The position numbers and the translations under genes are program-made. Below, one piece after another: positions 23,390 to 34,293 of a DNA stretch of 64,000 nt (position 1 is the stretch's first letter; every line of letters starts with the position of its first letter). The stretch covers positions 124,001 through 188,000 of the forward strand of contig JAPDRN010000020.1 in the NCBI GenBank assembly GCA_030247855.1, written 5' to 3'. The DNA is from Knufia peltigerae (lineage: Eukaryota; Ascomycota; Eurotiomycetes; Chaetothyriales; Trichomeriaceae). Under the pieces are notes generated by a model that saw only the letters and a program-made list of their open reading frames with translations, was not told where the DNA came from and did not search any database.

Positions 23390-25323
23390 TTAAGAATCAG
23401 CCGGGCAGTCACTGAGACCAGGAGCAGTCGGATAGAACCATGCTGCCACTGCGATGATGATGTATAAAATCATCAAGAGAACACCTTCCAGCCAATGTGA
23501 TTTGCCATCAGCGATCAGGTAGTTCACGAGCAGGACTGCAACAAACAGAACAGCAATCTGGAAGCCGTCAAAGAACAAAGTCATATCGTCCTTGCCGATA
23601 ATCCAGCCAAGAACCACCACAAAGGGCAATACCAGTAGAGCGATCTGCATACTTGAGCCAACAGCGACACCAATGGCAAGATCCATCTTGTCCTTGACAG
23701 CCACCGTGACTGCGGTGGCGTGTTCGGCGGCATTTCCGACGATGGGCAGAAGGATCAAGCCGACGAAATTCTTAGAGATACCGCCTCCACATGTGATCGC
23801 GTTGATGGAGTCAACCAGGTATTCGGCATTCAGTGCAACCAGAACAGTGGACACAGCTAGAGTCGCAACTGCCACCCAAACGGATAGATTGGGCTCTTCG
23901 GGTTCCTCGCTCTCATCTTCTTCAACAACAGCATCCCTTTCTTCTGGTGTTCTACGTCGCATGCTCTCCGGAAGGACAGCATTCTTAAATTTCTTGCCCA
24001 CCTGTCGCTTGCGATTCTTCTCACCAGGGGTGTTATAGATGGCTGCATGGCTTTTGAGTTGAAAGAACAGGTAACATCCATAGACGATCAGCAGGAGAAT
24101 GGCGGTGCCTCGGCTGACGGCGGCAACACCAGGCTTGGGATTCTCCGTGGTCGCATTGTCATTGCCAGTGCTGCCGTTCGACGTTCTCGCCCATTCCTCA
24201 AAAGCTGTGGGAATGATCAGACTGCTGACGGCCAAGAACAGCAGACTGGAAGCAGTTTGAGCCACTGTCAGGTTGAATGCTTGTTCGATACGGTTGAAGC
24301 CGCCAAAGAAGAAACACATTCCCATCACCAGAAGGAGATTGGACAGCATACTGCCAATGAGAGAGGTCTGAACAATCAACACCTGATCTTTTGCCAACGC
24401 GATGATTGAGACAATCAGTTCGACAGCATTACCGAAAGACGCATTGAGTAAGCCACCAAGGACTTCACCAACTCGAAGAGCAATCTCCTCGGTGGCGTAG
24501 CTTAGCATGGCTGCCAGAGGGATGATGGCGATGAAGTTGATAACGAAAACAGCGACGGGATTGACGTGTGCATAGTAAACTGCAATGCCGACTGGAGACG
24601 CGATCAAAAGGACATTGATCCAAGAGTTGAATAGGGTGGCGTGGATTTGACTCGATACCGTGAATTTCTTCTTGTTCTTGCCGTTATCGTCGTCGTTGTC
24701 TGGTGATGAATTCTTGGTGAAAAGTCTTCTGATACCATGTGTTTCTGTTTTTGAAGCGGTAGTCCGACTGCGGACGGGATTTGACTTTCCAGAGTCAAAG
24801 GCATTTCCATTGATGTATGTGTCGGTGCTCGATTCCGCACGCTGAGGATCGTTATATTCCTTGGGTTCCCGTTCTGACAGGTCAGGACTCATTGCGCGAG
24901 GGATTTTGATTTCGTCACCGGGAGGATAGGGTGTAGTAGCTGAAGTTGCACCTGGTTCGGTTTCAGCATGGCGCTGGTGTTGCCCCCTTCTATCAACAGG
25001 CGTCCCAAGCCTGTAGTCGTTCGGATCATCCGTAAGTGTGGGTTTGAGAGGAGAGCCACCGCCTTCGTCCCCGTTTGTTGGTTTTGAATTTTGTACGATC
25101 TGTCGCCCCGGTCTACGATCTTGCGCCTCGCCATCTTCCATTGTACGCATGGAATTCTGCCTCGTATCTGGCCTCCATTTTGAAAAGGGATTCTTGAACT
25201 TGAAATTCGAGGTGTCGTTTGGGTCATCGTACCAGGCGGCATACTTCGCCTCGCGACGGTATTTGTCTGCAGGTGTCAGTTAGACGAGAGCCCGCTGGTG
25301 CAAATGCGGTGACACATACGCAT
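23390..25323 (-). CDS. VCX1: vacuolar Ca2+/H+ exchanger (CAX family)
   Basis: Main exon 25266-23390 plus a 4-base first coding exon 25323-25320 (ATG C) across a 53-base intron (GTATGT ... CTGCAG), giving 626 aa that begin MHKYRREAK. Two CAX repeats are clear: GGLLNASFGNAVELIVS at about residue 275 and GLILLPIVGNAAEHATAVTV at about 515, each followed by an SSLIGS/GSSMQI-type helix; around eleven membrane segments follow a 200-residue hydrophilic N-terminus. An acidic loop (VVEEDESEEPEEP) splits the two halves, as in yeast Vcx1. The protein should drive calcium into the vacuole with the proton gradient. Without the small exon the first Met would be at 25150, inside a run that stays open and protein-like upstream, which favours the spliced start. 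Confidence 0.93.
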
Positions 25324-27462
25324 AGTGAGTCGGGGTACCTATGGTCACAGCGATATTGCTGAAGATCAGATTGCTTTGAATAGACCCGAGTTGTCTTCGG
25401 CCAGGAAACCAAGCCTAAAGTAATCAAGATGGGACAACAGAGACGGAGTGTTTGTTTGCTGGCAGGAGGCGTTATAAGGAATGAGGAATAAGGAATGCGT
25501 TGTGGTGTGCTTCAGTTAGTGGACAGCCAGGTTCGACCTTGTTGCACAGCCCAGCGAAGGCTTTATTGCGAATGGACAGAACAGGGGATCTTCTGATGGT
25601 AAATCAAGGCACGGTGACCAAACCGCAAATACAGAATGACTGAACCAACGCAGGAAGGGAAGGTCAATGTGCAAGAGAGAGCAGAGCGTTACTACATCGT
25701 GACGAGATGCATTTTGGCAGCTGGCGGTGGAGGTGGAAGTGAATGACGGCACCACCCACCAACAAACAACCGACACCAGATCAGTTCTCTGGACTCCGTA
25801 ACAAGCAAGCCACATCCAGCAGGGGCCCGTGTTTCTGGGAGACGTGTTTCAGCAGAGACATCTCCTGTAGACAAACAGGATGGGATTTTCGGGGCATGCA
25901 CAATGATGCAAATTGACCGATCTCTAGCTGCCGACAGGCCATTGGGGCTCAAGGGGCCTAGTGGCGTCTACAAGAGGCGCTAAGAAACCAGGTCTCTGCG
26001 CTGGCTCGATTATGGCTGTGCAAGCCATTGACCCGCCCTAGTGCTGCAGGATTGGAGTTGCTATTCTACTCGTATCAATTTCCTTCTTCAGGGTTCATGT
26101 GCGAGATCAGGATGAGGATATCATGGCTGAAGAGTAAGCGCTACATTGAGATCTTGTCTGTACTCAAGATTGTGAAACAAATGCATCGGCCTTCAGACAT
26201 CACTGTAGATGAAGCACGGAGGCCGATTCAGGGTAAACGCTGTGGGTCGGTGTGATATTGTTTGCATTCCGTACGGTCAGATAGTTAAATCGTTAGGCTT
26301 TCTCGGCGATCATCTGGGCATACCAATGGGCATTTCTTGGGCCCCTTAGGGTGCGATATGCTTGATTGCTTGTCACTTCTTGGGCATGCCAATCTCTCGT
26401 TTGGTGGGCATCGGGCCTGCAACCATGCATTCTACGACCAATTAAGGCTTTTTAAGCACTGCTGCCAAGAGCGCCCGCGCTGCCCAAGGATCCTTGAAAA
26501 CCACTTCCATGTACACGCTCGAGGCGAATACCTTTCGCCGTTCCCAATCAGTTAACGTTTTGGACTCATCTTTTTTCGGCTTGGAGGTGGTTCCGTGATA
26601 TACAGTAGAGCCGCGCCGTCAAGACGTTAAACCCCTTCTACAATATTACGGTACGGAGTAGGAGCATATTTGCGCCACAGTCCTGCACCGCCATCCGAGA
26701 AGGATAGACAGTCCTGGCCAATCGCTTAGCATTGTCCCTGGCATGGTACAGCTTTTTGGTGGACGATCAATGAGGCTCAGTACGCATACACGGTACTTCA
26801 AATTTGTTGCTGCCTGTAGGTATGCAACACGGTCTTTCCCTGAGTGAGCCCTTTAGCCCGTGAAGCCAGGGGACTATGATTACACGCAAACCAAGGTGAA
26901 GTACATAGTTTCAGACAGGTGTGTCCCTGTTTCAAGAGAATCTCTAGAAAAAGGTCAAAGTGCTCCAGAACTTGACAGTCCAACGACCGAAAATAATTCT
27001 TCTCTACAATGTCAAGGGTGCCTTCAAAAATATGGACAAAAAACCTCACTGTGAGAATGAGTAGACGCATACAAAAGGTGTCGCTAAAACCAGGTCAAGA
27101 ACTGCAGCACGTAGCTCGAGTTACGAGCACGAGCTACATTCGGGCCCGGCCAATACCGATGACTAAGCAATATACGGCGATTCTAGAGAACATCAAGCGT
27201 AAAATTTCTAGTTAATTCCGTCCGCAAGGGCATACCGTAGCTGTTTCACAATTTCACTACTTTTGAGCAAGAATTGGTTGGAGTAGCACGGACTATCAGT
27301 TCGACGGTCAATTTTGGGCACTGTTGGCACAATATTAGTAGTCAACAATGAGCCTCGATGAGCTCAATGAATATAGATGGGAGTGGTTGAGATTCAGTCA
27401 AGATCTCAACCTACCTTTGCAGAAGGCTTCAGGCCCGGAGGGCCGAGTGCCTAGTTTGAGTG
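25324..27462. other. gene-poor divergent interval
   Basis: Two kilobases without a gene I can support. Frames are short and interrupted in all readings. An ACGGAGTA copy lies at 26653-26660, and an 8-base perfect inverted repeat (GTAGCTCG / CGAGCTAC, 11-base loop) at 27111-27137. An ATG at 27348 opens a 67-codon frame overlapping the start of the next gene; it could act as an upstream ORF if it is in the mRNA. Confidence 0.45.
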
Positions 27463-29423
27463 ATGGCAAAAATGAAAAACCTATTCAACATACCTTTGCC
27501 TGCGAGGAAATTACCACAAGTAATCAAGGCCGTATCTCCAGTAACAACTGAAGAACTCTTGCCCTGTCTAGGGGGGCTCAGGACTAAAGGCATCTCGAAC
27601 CATGGCACTCAAAAGCCTTTATCTGTTGGTATTCATGATTCGTGTCTTCTTGCCTCCCTACTCTCCTACTAACCTCGTGTAGGCGTTTGTGTCAGTGGCG
27701 GTCCCGATTCTATGGCACTGGCATGGTTATTGAAGCAGATATCCATGGTTGACAAACGACTGCAGATCGAGCCGGTTGCATTCATTGTTGATCATAAAGC
27801 GCGTGAAGGGAGTCGAGAGGAGGCCGAATTCGTCGCCGGTGAGCTAGACAAGCTTGGTAAATGAGAATCATTCTTGAACTGTATGGTCATTGACGGTTGC
27901 CAGGCATAGCAAACCACATCCTTACGATAAGCTGGCCGGGAACTTCGAAGCCTTCTCAGCTATCTGATTTCGAAAATCGTGCTCGAGAGTACCGTTATCG
28001 TTTAATTGCTAAAGCAGCGATTGGGAGAAACATAAGGCATCTCTTCGTTGGCCATCATCAGGATGACCAGTTTGAGACAATCCTAATGAGGTTACTCCGG
28101 AATGCGCCTACTGGTTTTCTTGGTTTGCAAGGCATGGCAGCTGAGACAGCAATCCCTTGTTGCGAGAGTGTTCGGGGCGCTCACGAATGGCCTGGTTATG
28201 AGAGCTTCTCACAGTGGATTCGAAATGGAGACACAAACACCGATCTGCGGCAAGCTGAATTAGCAAGTGCGTCAGATATCAACTTTCAGAAGCTTGTGAC
28301 TATGCCACGCCCACAAGGTCTTCTGGTCCATCGCCCTCTCCTGGATTTTCCAAAGTCAAGACTTGTGGAGGTCTGTGACACCCATCATATCAATTATGTC
28401 AGAGACAAGACCAACAACGATCCTACTCTGACAATGCGCAATGCCGTACGATATCTCAGATCAAATCATGTGCTTCCGCAGGCTTTGCGTACGAATTCCA
28501 TTCTGGGACTGGGCCGATGGGCACAAGATAGAACGCAAGCTCTGGTGAAGAGAGGTACAAATCTCCTGAATACTCTTCAAGATTTGAAATTCGACCTTCG
28601 TTCCGGTGCATTGACTGTGCGAATCCCCCGAGACTTTATTCTGGCCTGCGAAGATGACCCTGAGGCCACGGCTAATGCCTTGGCTCGTCTCACGAACGTG
28701 GTGAGCTTTCAGCCCAGGGATTCTGTACCAACGGTTATACCGTGGCAAAATTTGCACGAATTTCGCCAGCAAAATCTCTCCCAAAAGTCGCACTCGATGA
28801 CAGTCCAACGCGCTTTTCTCCAAAGACTAACGGATCATGCTTTAAGAGAGGAGGGAGGCGTCGTATGGAGGCTCTCAAGGCCCCCAATGCGCGCTGCAGA
28901 GATTGAGCTAGCTACGACAAAATTCACTGTTCCCGAACGATATGAGATGGAGTCTGCTATACAGAAGGAGAATCATTGTCTTACTCTCGGCCAAAGAGGC
29001 TTGTGGTCAGCCTGGCTCCTCTGGGATCATCGCTACTGGATTCGCATCAGGACCAAAGACATCCATACTCTGGATCAAATCGAAATACGGCCTTTTCAGA
29101 AAAAGAACGAGTTGAATTTGCAGCATAATCTCGGGGACGACAGATACGTCTTTCAAAAAGTGTTCGCTAAAGTAGCGCCAGGCAAGTTGAGGTATACCCT
29201 TCCTGTACTGACCTGGCAGGGAAACATCTGCGCCTTCCCGACTCTAAATTTTCTGATCCAAAGCCAGCTGTCAAACAGTGCTATGCCCCTTCCTGCGCAA
29301 GGCCCATCCCTTGGATGGGAAATTTGTTTTAAGAGCATCGACGAGTATTTCCTGACGGAACGAAAAAAGTCGATAGGATGGATCGAACGTGAGACCCACA
29401 ACGACGATCTGCATCTACCTTAG
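27463..29423 (+). CDS. tilS: tRNA(Ile)-lysidine synthase (TilS family), probably mitochondrial
   Basis: Exons 27463-27628, 27683-27856 and 27904-29423 (introns of 54 and 47 bases; the first contains a perfect TACTAAC branch site); 619 aa. The PP-loop ATP-binding motif SGGPDSMAL is encoded right after the first splice junction, VDHKAREGSREEAEFV follows, and HHQDDQFETILMRLLRNA supplies the second family signature, with the NYVRDKTNNDPTLTMRN block after it. The family attaches lysine to C34 of tRNA-Ile(CAU), so that it reads AUA. In fungi the target is expected to be mitochondrial tRNA, and the basic, acid-poor N-terminus (MAKMKNLFNIPLPARKLPQV) suits import. The C-terminal half is weakly conserved. 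An ATG at 27472 is an alternative start. Confidence 0.9.
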
Positions 29424-29913
29424 GTGCCCTTTCCATCTCCTACGTTGACACTTGTCCTAATAGTGCTTGACGGCCACCTGGACGTTGGCACATATCGCTG
29501 CACTTGATACCTAGGCAACTTTTGGCTGCGGCCTCGATGAACTCGGAGAACATCGATACACGTTGCATGTCGCTAACTTTTCGACACAATAATCAACCGC
29601 ATGGATGCATATCGCGCGCTCATGTGATCACACTGCCCGGGTATCGACCGAAGCCATATGATTGAGTACGAGTACTTGGTACAAATAGAGCAATTCTCGA
29701 CGAGATTCCCCGCATGCATGATGGGCTTCGTCATACTCATCCGCGATGCGAAGAGCGAGGTGGAGAGGTGGAGACAAAACGGCAAAGCGGACATGGGAGC
29801 CTCGGTCCTGTCGCTGGGCTAATGTCCCATATAAATGGTCAATGGTCTCATCTATCATCTGCGTCTGCTAGCAACGATCCAGAAATTTCTTGAGTACAAT
29901 TTCGTATATCGAA
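29424..29913. other. intergenic interval with dioxygenase promoter
   Basis: It separates two genes on the plus strand. A TATA-like box is described separately. No gene is seen. Confidence 0.5.
29830..29836 (+). promoter_or_regulatory. TATA-like box upstream of the 2OG oxygenase gene
   Basis: TATAAAT lies 78 bases before the ATG at 29914, a usual distance for a short-leader fungal promoter. No other evidence. Confidence 0.4.
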
Positions 29914-31060
29914 ATGGCTACTGAAGTAACACCGGAAGCTTTCACTGCTCCGACGCAGACTTTTCGTGATATGCCCCTATTTCCGAACGATGTGCCAACC
30001 GCACCTCTTCTTCGGTTATCACTGGCCAAACTGATCAATCGTGATCACGATGAGATCAATCGATTTGTGAGGGCTTGCGAAGACTTGGGATTCTTCTATC
30101 TGGACCTTTCTGGTCCCGGCGACTCCCTCCTTGCAGATGCAGATCTACTTTTCCAGGTCGGCGAGCAACTTTTTGATCTCCCCGTCGATGAAAAGAAGAA
30201 GTACGATTTTATGCACAAGAATAGCTACTTTGGCTACAAAGGTTTCGGTGCAAACGTAGTCGACAGACAGGGCAATCTAGACCGCAATGAATTTTACAAT
30301 GTGAGCATGTCGATGTGCCCGTACATCACGAACTAAAGTTGGTTAGGTATCAAAAGATGATATGCTCGGCCTCTCTGACCCTTGGCCGGCTCCTGAAGTT
30401 TTGAGCTCGAGGCGTTCCCTGATGCAGTCATTCATCACATCAGCACATGGTATCGTCACGTTGGTGCTGACACTGCTCAACGACCACCTGCGCTTGCCGC
30501 CGGGGACTCTACAAGACATGCATCGCTTAGAAGGCCATTCAGGAGATCAGATTCGATTCATCAAAGCGCCACCACAACCGATGGATGATAAAAGGACAGC
30601 ATTGGGTGAGCACACTGACTTTGGCAGTGTGACGGTTCTTTTCAACCGACTCGGGGGTCTTCAAGTCCTGCCACCAGGTCGAGAAGCCCAGTGGTGCTAT
30701 GTGAAGCCTCTACCCAATCATGCGATCATCAATCTTGGGGACGCCATGGTCAAATTTACGAATGGTCTACTGAGATCAAATATACACCGGGTAGTCTCGC
30801 CGCCAGGCGAACAAGCAAACTACACAAGATATTCGCTCGTGTACTTTAATCGACCAGAGGATGATGTTATGTTGAAGAGACTCGATACGAGCGAATTGAT
30901 CCCGCCACTCGAGAAAGATGAAGTCGAGGAGGAGATCAACAGTAAAGACTGGATCATCAGACGAGCACTTGGACATCGGCATGCCATTCGAGGCGATAAG
31001 GCCTTTGATTTTGACAGTATCCGAGGCACTGAAGAAAAAAGCCAGAGAGCGTACCTTTGA
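29914..31060 (+). CDS. 2-oxoglutarate/Fe(II)-dependent oxygenase, isopenicillin-N-synthase-like
   Basis: Exons 29914-30300 and 30347-31060 with a 46-base phase-0 intron (GTGAGC ... GTTAG); 366 aa. The N-terminal DIOX_N part shows RACEDLGFFYLDLSGPG and a KKYDF segment. The C-terminal 2OG-FeII_Oxy domain carries HTDFGSVTVLF near residue 220 (first metal His and Asp), SNIHRVVSPPGEQ near 275 (distal His) and TRYSLVYFNRP near 289 (Arg and Ser that bind 2-oxoglutarate). All iron ligands are therefore intact. Such fungal enzymes hydroxylate or desaturate small molecules; the substrate is not readable, and no biosynthetic cluster surrounds the gene. It has no signal peptide, so it is likely cytosolic. 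Confidence 0.92.
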
Positions 31061-31519
31061 GGTGGAGTATCTCTATGCTGCCAGACCTTTATTCCCTTGC
31101 TGTAGCTATTCTGATTCCATAGGTGAATGGCCGTGGAGAACACGAGACCAGCTGCCTATTGTACAGCACCGCGTAACAATATCTTTGTCTGACTCTCCGA
31201 ATTAATTCACGCATTCACTGCAATTTGTGCAGATTCTGTCCTGGGGTAATTGTCAACAGATCAAATGACAATAGTAACGCTAAGTTTAATATGGTATAGC
31301 ATTTCCGCGCACAGTGGAGCGTCGAAATCATTTTTCCAATATTATTTTGCAGTGTTAATAGTGGTGGCACTGACAATTCTTCACTTTTACCAGACGCTCT
31401 TGTTGCTGCCTTCTTCCTCATGCTTGACGAGCGAGGCTGTCGATTTTTCTTAATTGTTGAGTATATCGACCTCGTCTCTATCGTCCCATGATCCACAGAG
31501 CCTTCTTACGACTCCGGCC
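31061..31519. other. intergenic interval upstream of RRN3
   Basis: No gene is seen. The RRN3 frame is open back to 31454, but only from a TTG. Confidence 0.5.
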
Positions 31520-33592
31520 ATGTTAGCCCCGCCATCTCGTCGGCCTGCTCTGCCGACTAGTATTTCAACTCCTAGCCTCCCATCGAACAAACCCCTCAGA
31601 TCACAGCCTCAGACCATTCAGCGAAGACCGACCTTGAAGCGCTCTATCGATGAGACAAGCTTAATGGACCGCCCCTCCAGCCCATCAAAACGCTCAAAGG
31701 TCACTTTTGATTCTGACGTTGAGATTGTCTCCGCCGATGACGACGAAGACCTTGATCCTTCCTTGGTGAAAGAAACAGTGCGAGCTGCCATCGAGAGACA
31801 TCGTCTGGGTCACAATGAAGAATATGATCGTCTGCAGACGATCTTTGGCACAAGTCCTGGGAAGCCAAACGCACCTTCCACAAAAGTCCTCAAGATTCAC
31901 CTCCAAGCGACACTTGCCAACGTGACAGGACTCACAAAAGACTGTAATCAGTTGGTTAACGCCATCCTTTACAGCGAGTGGATCGGCAGAGAAGATTCAT
32001 ACTATACACTCTTTGTCAGATTTTTGAATAATCTGGCTGCCGCGCAGCGAGGATACCAGCACAAAATCATGTCTGTTCTGGTAGATTTGCTGGGGCCACA
32101 AAAGACAAGAAGAATAGGGTCAGCAAAGCCAGTGAGACAACCCACAATTCATCGAAGAGTGCTGCAAGCCCTCCAACATATCACACGCAATGTGCCCACC
32201 GCGCCTGCAGCGTTGGCCGATCGAGTCTCGTCCAGGCTGGAATTTGATTTTCAGAAGGCAGAAGACCGAATGACGTACATCAGAAACTTCATGGCAATGA
32301 TCCAATTTGTGCCAGAGTTGACCTCCGACATTCTGACCTGCGTCATGAGAGAGCTCATCAAACTTGATGTTGCCGTTCAAGTTGACCTTGATGAAGAGGA
32401 TGACGATGATGCCGAAGACGAGCTCCTGAGCCACATGTCATCATCACAGACACTTGTCCCTGGTGCGAATCAAGACATGCTTAAGAGCAGTCTTGATGAG
32501 GACAATGACGATGTCAGCACCACCGATGACGAGTCCGATATGGAAGAAGATGAAGACGTGGACTCTGCTACCGCTCGCAGGCAGAAACTGAAGGAGGACA
32601 TCAAACAGATCGATCTGATCATGGACATTTTGTTTCAGTATTACGCGAAACTGACGACCTCAACTACTCTTCAGACTCGCGACACAGCCTTGGAGCAGCT
32701 CATCTCGCAATTCCACACCCACATCCTACCAACATACCGTGCTCGTCATCCCCAATTTCTCATTTTCCACTTTGCTCAATCTGATCCTATCGTGGTGGAC
32801 CGTTTCGTCACTTCATGTGTTGCTATCCTTGTCGACAAGAAACAACCTCATCTCCTCCGACATAGCGCGGCAGCGTACTTCTCAGGCTTCGTTGGCCGTG
32901 GCAGACATGTATCCCCTCAAGTTGTCCAGGATTGCCTGGAACTACTCTGTGATCACTTGACTGTCCTACGCAGATCTTACGAACCTACCTGCCGGGGACC
33001 CGATATCAAGCGATTCGGCGACTTCTACGCTGCATTTCAGGCGATTCTGTACATCTTTTGCTTCAGATGGCGCGACATTGCTTCGGCCAGCTCCAATTAC
33101 GACTCGGACTATGACGTCGACGAGGATGAAGTCGAGACCTATCATTTCCCTGAGTCTCTACGAGAAGCCCTCCGCGGAGCCATGGACTCGCCTCTGAACC
33201 CTCTGAGGGTGTGCACACCGGTCATCGTCGAGCAATTTGCGAAGCTCACCAACGCCCTCCGACTCTTCTACGTCTACCCCAAGCTTGAAGAGAACAAACA
33301 TGTTCGTGTGACTGGTTATTGGCGCGGTATCTCGGATTTGAGTATCAGTAACCCAGATCGTGATACAAGTTGGGTTGGAGACAATGGCATGCTTGAAGGG
33401 TACTTCCCCTACGACCCATACCACCTGCCCATCAGCAAACATTGGATCGAGGGTGATTACGTTGAATGGGAGGGTATTCCAGGTGAAGAGGCGGAAGACA
33501 CGGATTCAGAGTCTGATGCGGGAATGGATGTGGAAGCTACAGATGAGGATGATGACGAGGACGACGAAGATATGGAGTCTGACGAAGAATGA
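31520..33592 (+). CDS. RRN3: RNA polymerase I initiation factor Rrn3 (TIF-IA)
   Basis: A single exon of 690 aa. Rrn3 bridges RNA polymerase I to the rDNA core factor and thereby sets rRNA synthesis. The HEAT-like body (LVNAILYSEWIGREDSYY, FVRFLNNLAAAQRGY, LIMDILFQYYAKLTTS) and the conserved centre (SCVAILVDKKQPHLLRHSAA, FSGFVGRGRHV, FAAFQAILYIFCFRW-type segment) are clear, and GYFPYDPYHLPISKHWIE is the family's C-terminal signature. Acidic loops occur near residues 290-370 and at the very end, as in yeast. The N-terminal 60 residues are Ser/Pro/Arg-rich. ATG 31520 is the first in frame. UTP23, another ribosome gene, follows on the same strand. Confidence 0.95.
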   Translation: MLAPPSRRPALPTSISTPSLPSNKPLRSQPQTIQRRPTLKRSIDETSLMDRPSSPSKRSKVTFDSDVEIVSADDDEDLDPSLVKETVRAAIERHRLGHNEEYDRLQTIFGTSPGKPNAPSTKVLKIHLQATLANVTGLTKDCNQLVNAILYSEWIGREDSYYTLFVRFLNNLAAAQRGYQHKIMSVLVDLLGPQKTRRIGSAKPVRQPTIHRRVLQALQHITRNVPTAPAALADRVSSRLEFDFQKAEDRMTYIRNFMAMIQFVPELTSDILTCVMRELIKLDVAVQVDLDEEDDDDAEDELLSHMSSSQTLVPGANQDMLKSSLDEDNDDVSTTDDESDMEEDEDVDSATARRQKLKEDIKQIDLIMDILFQYYAKLTTSTTLQTRDTALEQLISQFHTHILPTYRARHPQFLIFHFAQSDPIVVDRFVTSCVAILVDKKQPHLLRHSAAAYFSGFVGRGRHVSPQVVQDCLELLCDHLTVLRRSYEPTCRGPDIKRFGDFYAAFQAILYIFCFRWRDIASASSNYDSDYDVDEDEVETYHFPESLREALRGAMDSPLNPLRVCTPVIVEQFAKLTNALRLFYVYPKLEENKHVRVTGYWRGISDLSISNPDRDTSWVGDNGMLEGYFPYDPYHLPISKHWIEGDYVEWEGIPGEEAEDTDSESDAGMDVEATDEDDDEDDEDMESDEE

Positions 33593-34293
33593 GTGTATGT
33601 TTTAATATCGACTCACCTTCAATGTCTGCTGGAGAGAAGAAGTTTACGACTATGATGAGATCATACTACACGGCCATTTCTGTTGCGTTCAAGCGAAAAA
33701 TGTTTTCCAAAAGTAGCGAACATGACGGCGAAGGATATCTAGAACAGAGAAGATGGATCTGCAGACGACTGCAAAGATACCTAAGTTTCTAGCATGGACG
33801 CTTTCATAGCAAAAAAGACTATTCCGTTCTGACTGTTCCAATTGTCTCGGTGTCTCTTCTCACTCGTCACATGCTCATACTAAGCAAGCATACCTATCTG
33901 GGTACGGATTTTTAGCAGATACTCGTAGCCTCATGTGTACATTTTAGGTATTGTATAGAGTGCAACCCCGCATTCACAACAATTGGAGTAAGAAATCTGA
34001 ACCATTTTTTTCCGTCGACAGCGCTGAGGACTTATTGCTACGCCTGATAAATTCTTCTACTGAACATATCGACCAAATCTTGAATCTCTTAGTTGTTTGG
34101 CATCTCTGGTTGAGATTTTAACCAAACAATTGTACTATCCTCCTGCCTTCATAGTGTTGATTGCGGACCCTTTCGCAGAAGTTCTGGTCTTTACACAACG
34201 ACACTCGCAATCATCATACACCCTCTCTCCCCTCTGAAGCCTCACGACAAAGAATCTACACCTTTCTAAGCATCTCCCAAAGTCACAGCCAAC
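33593..34293. other. intergenic interval between RRN3 and UTP23
   Basis: No gene is seen. The last 150 bases are probably the UTP23 leader. Confidence 0.5.

Noticed and set aside
26601..26640. Possible transposon terminal repeat (ACAGTAGAGCCGCG)
   Set aside because: I could not find a matching inverted copy within the interval or a target-site duplication.
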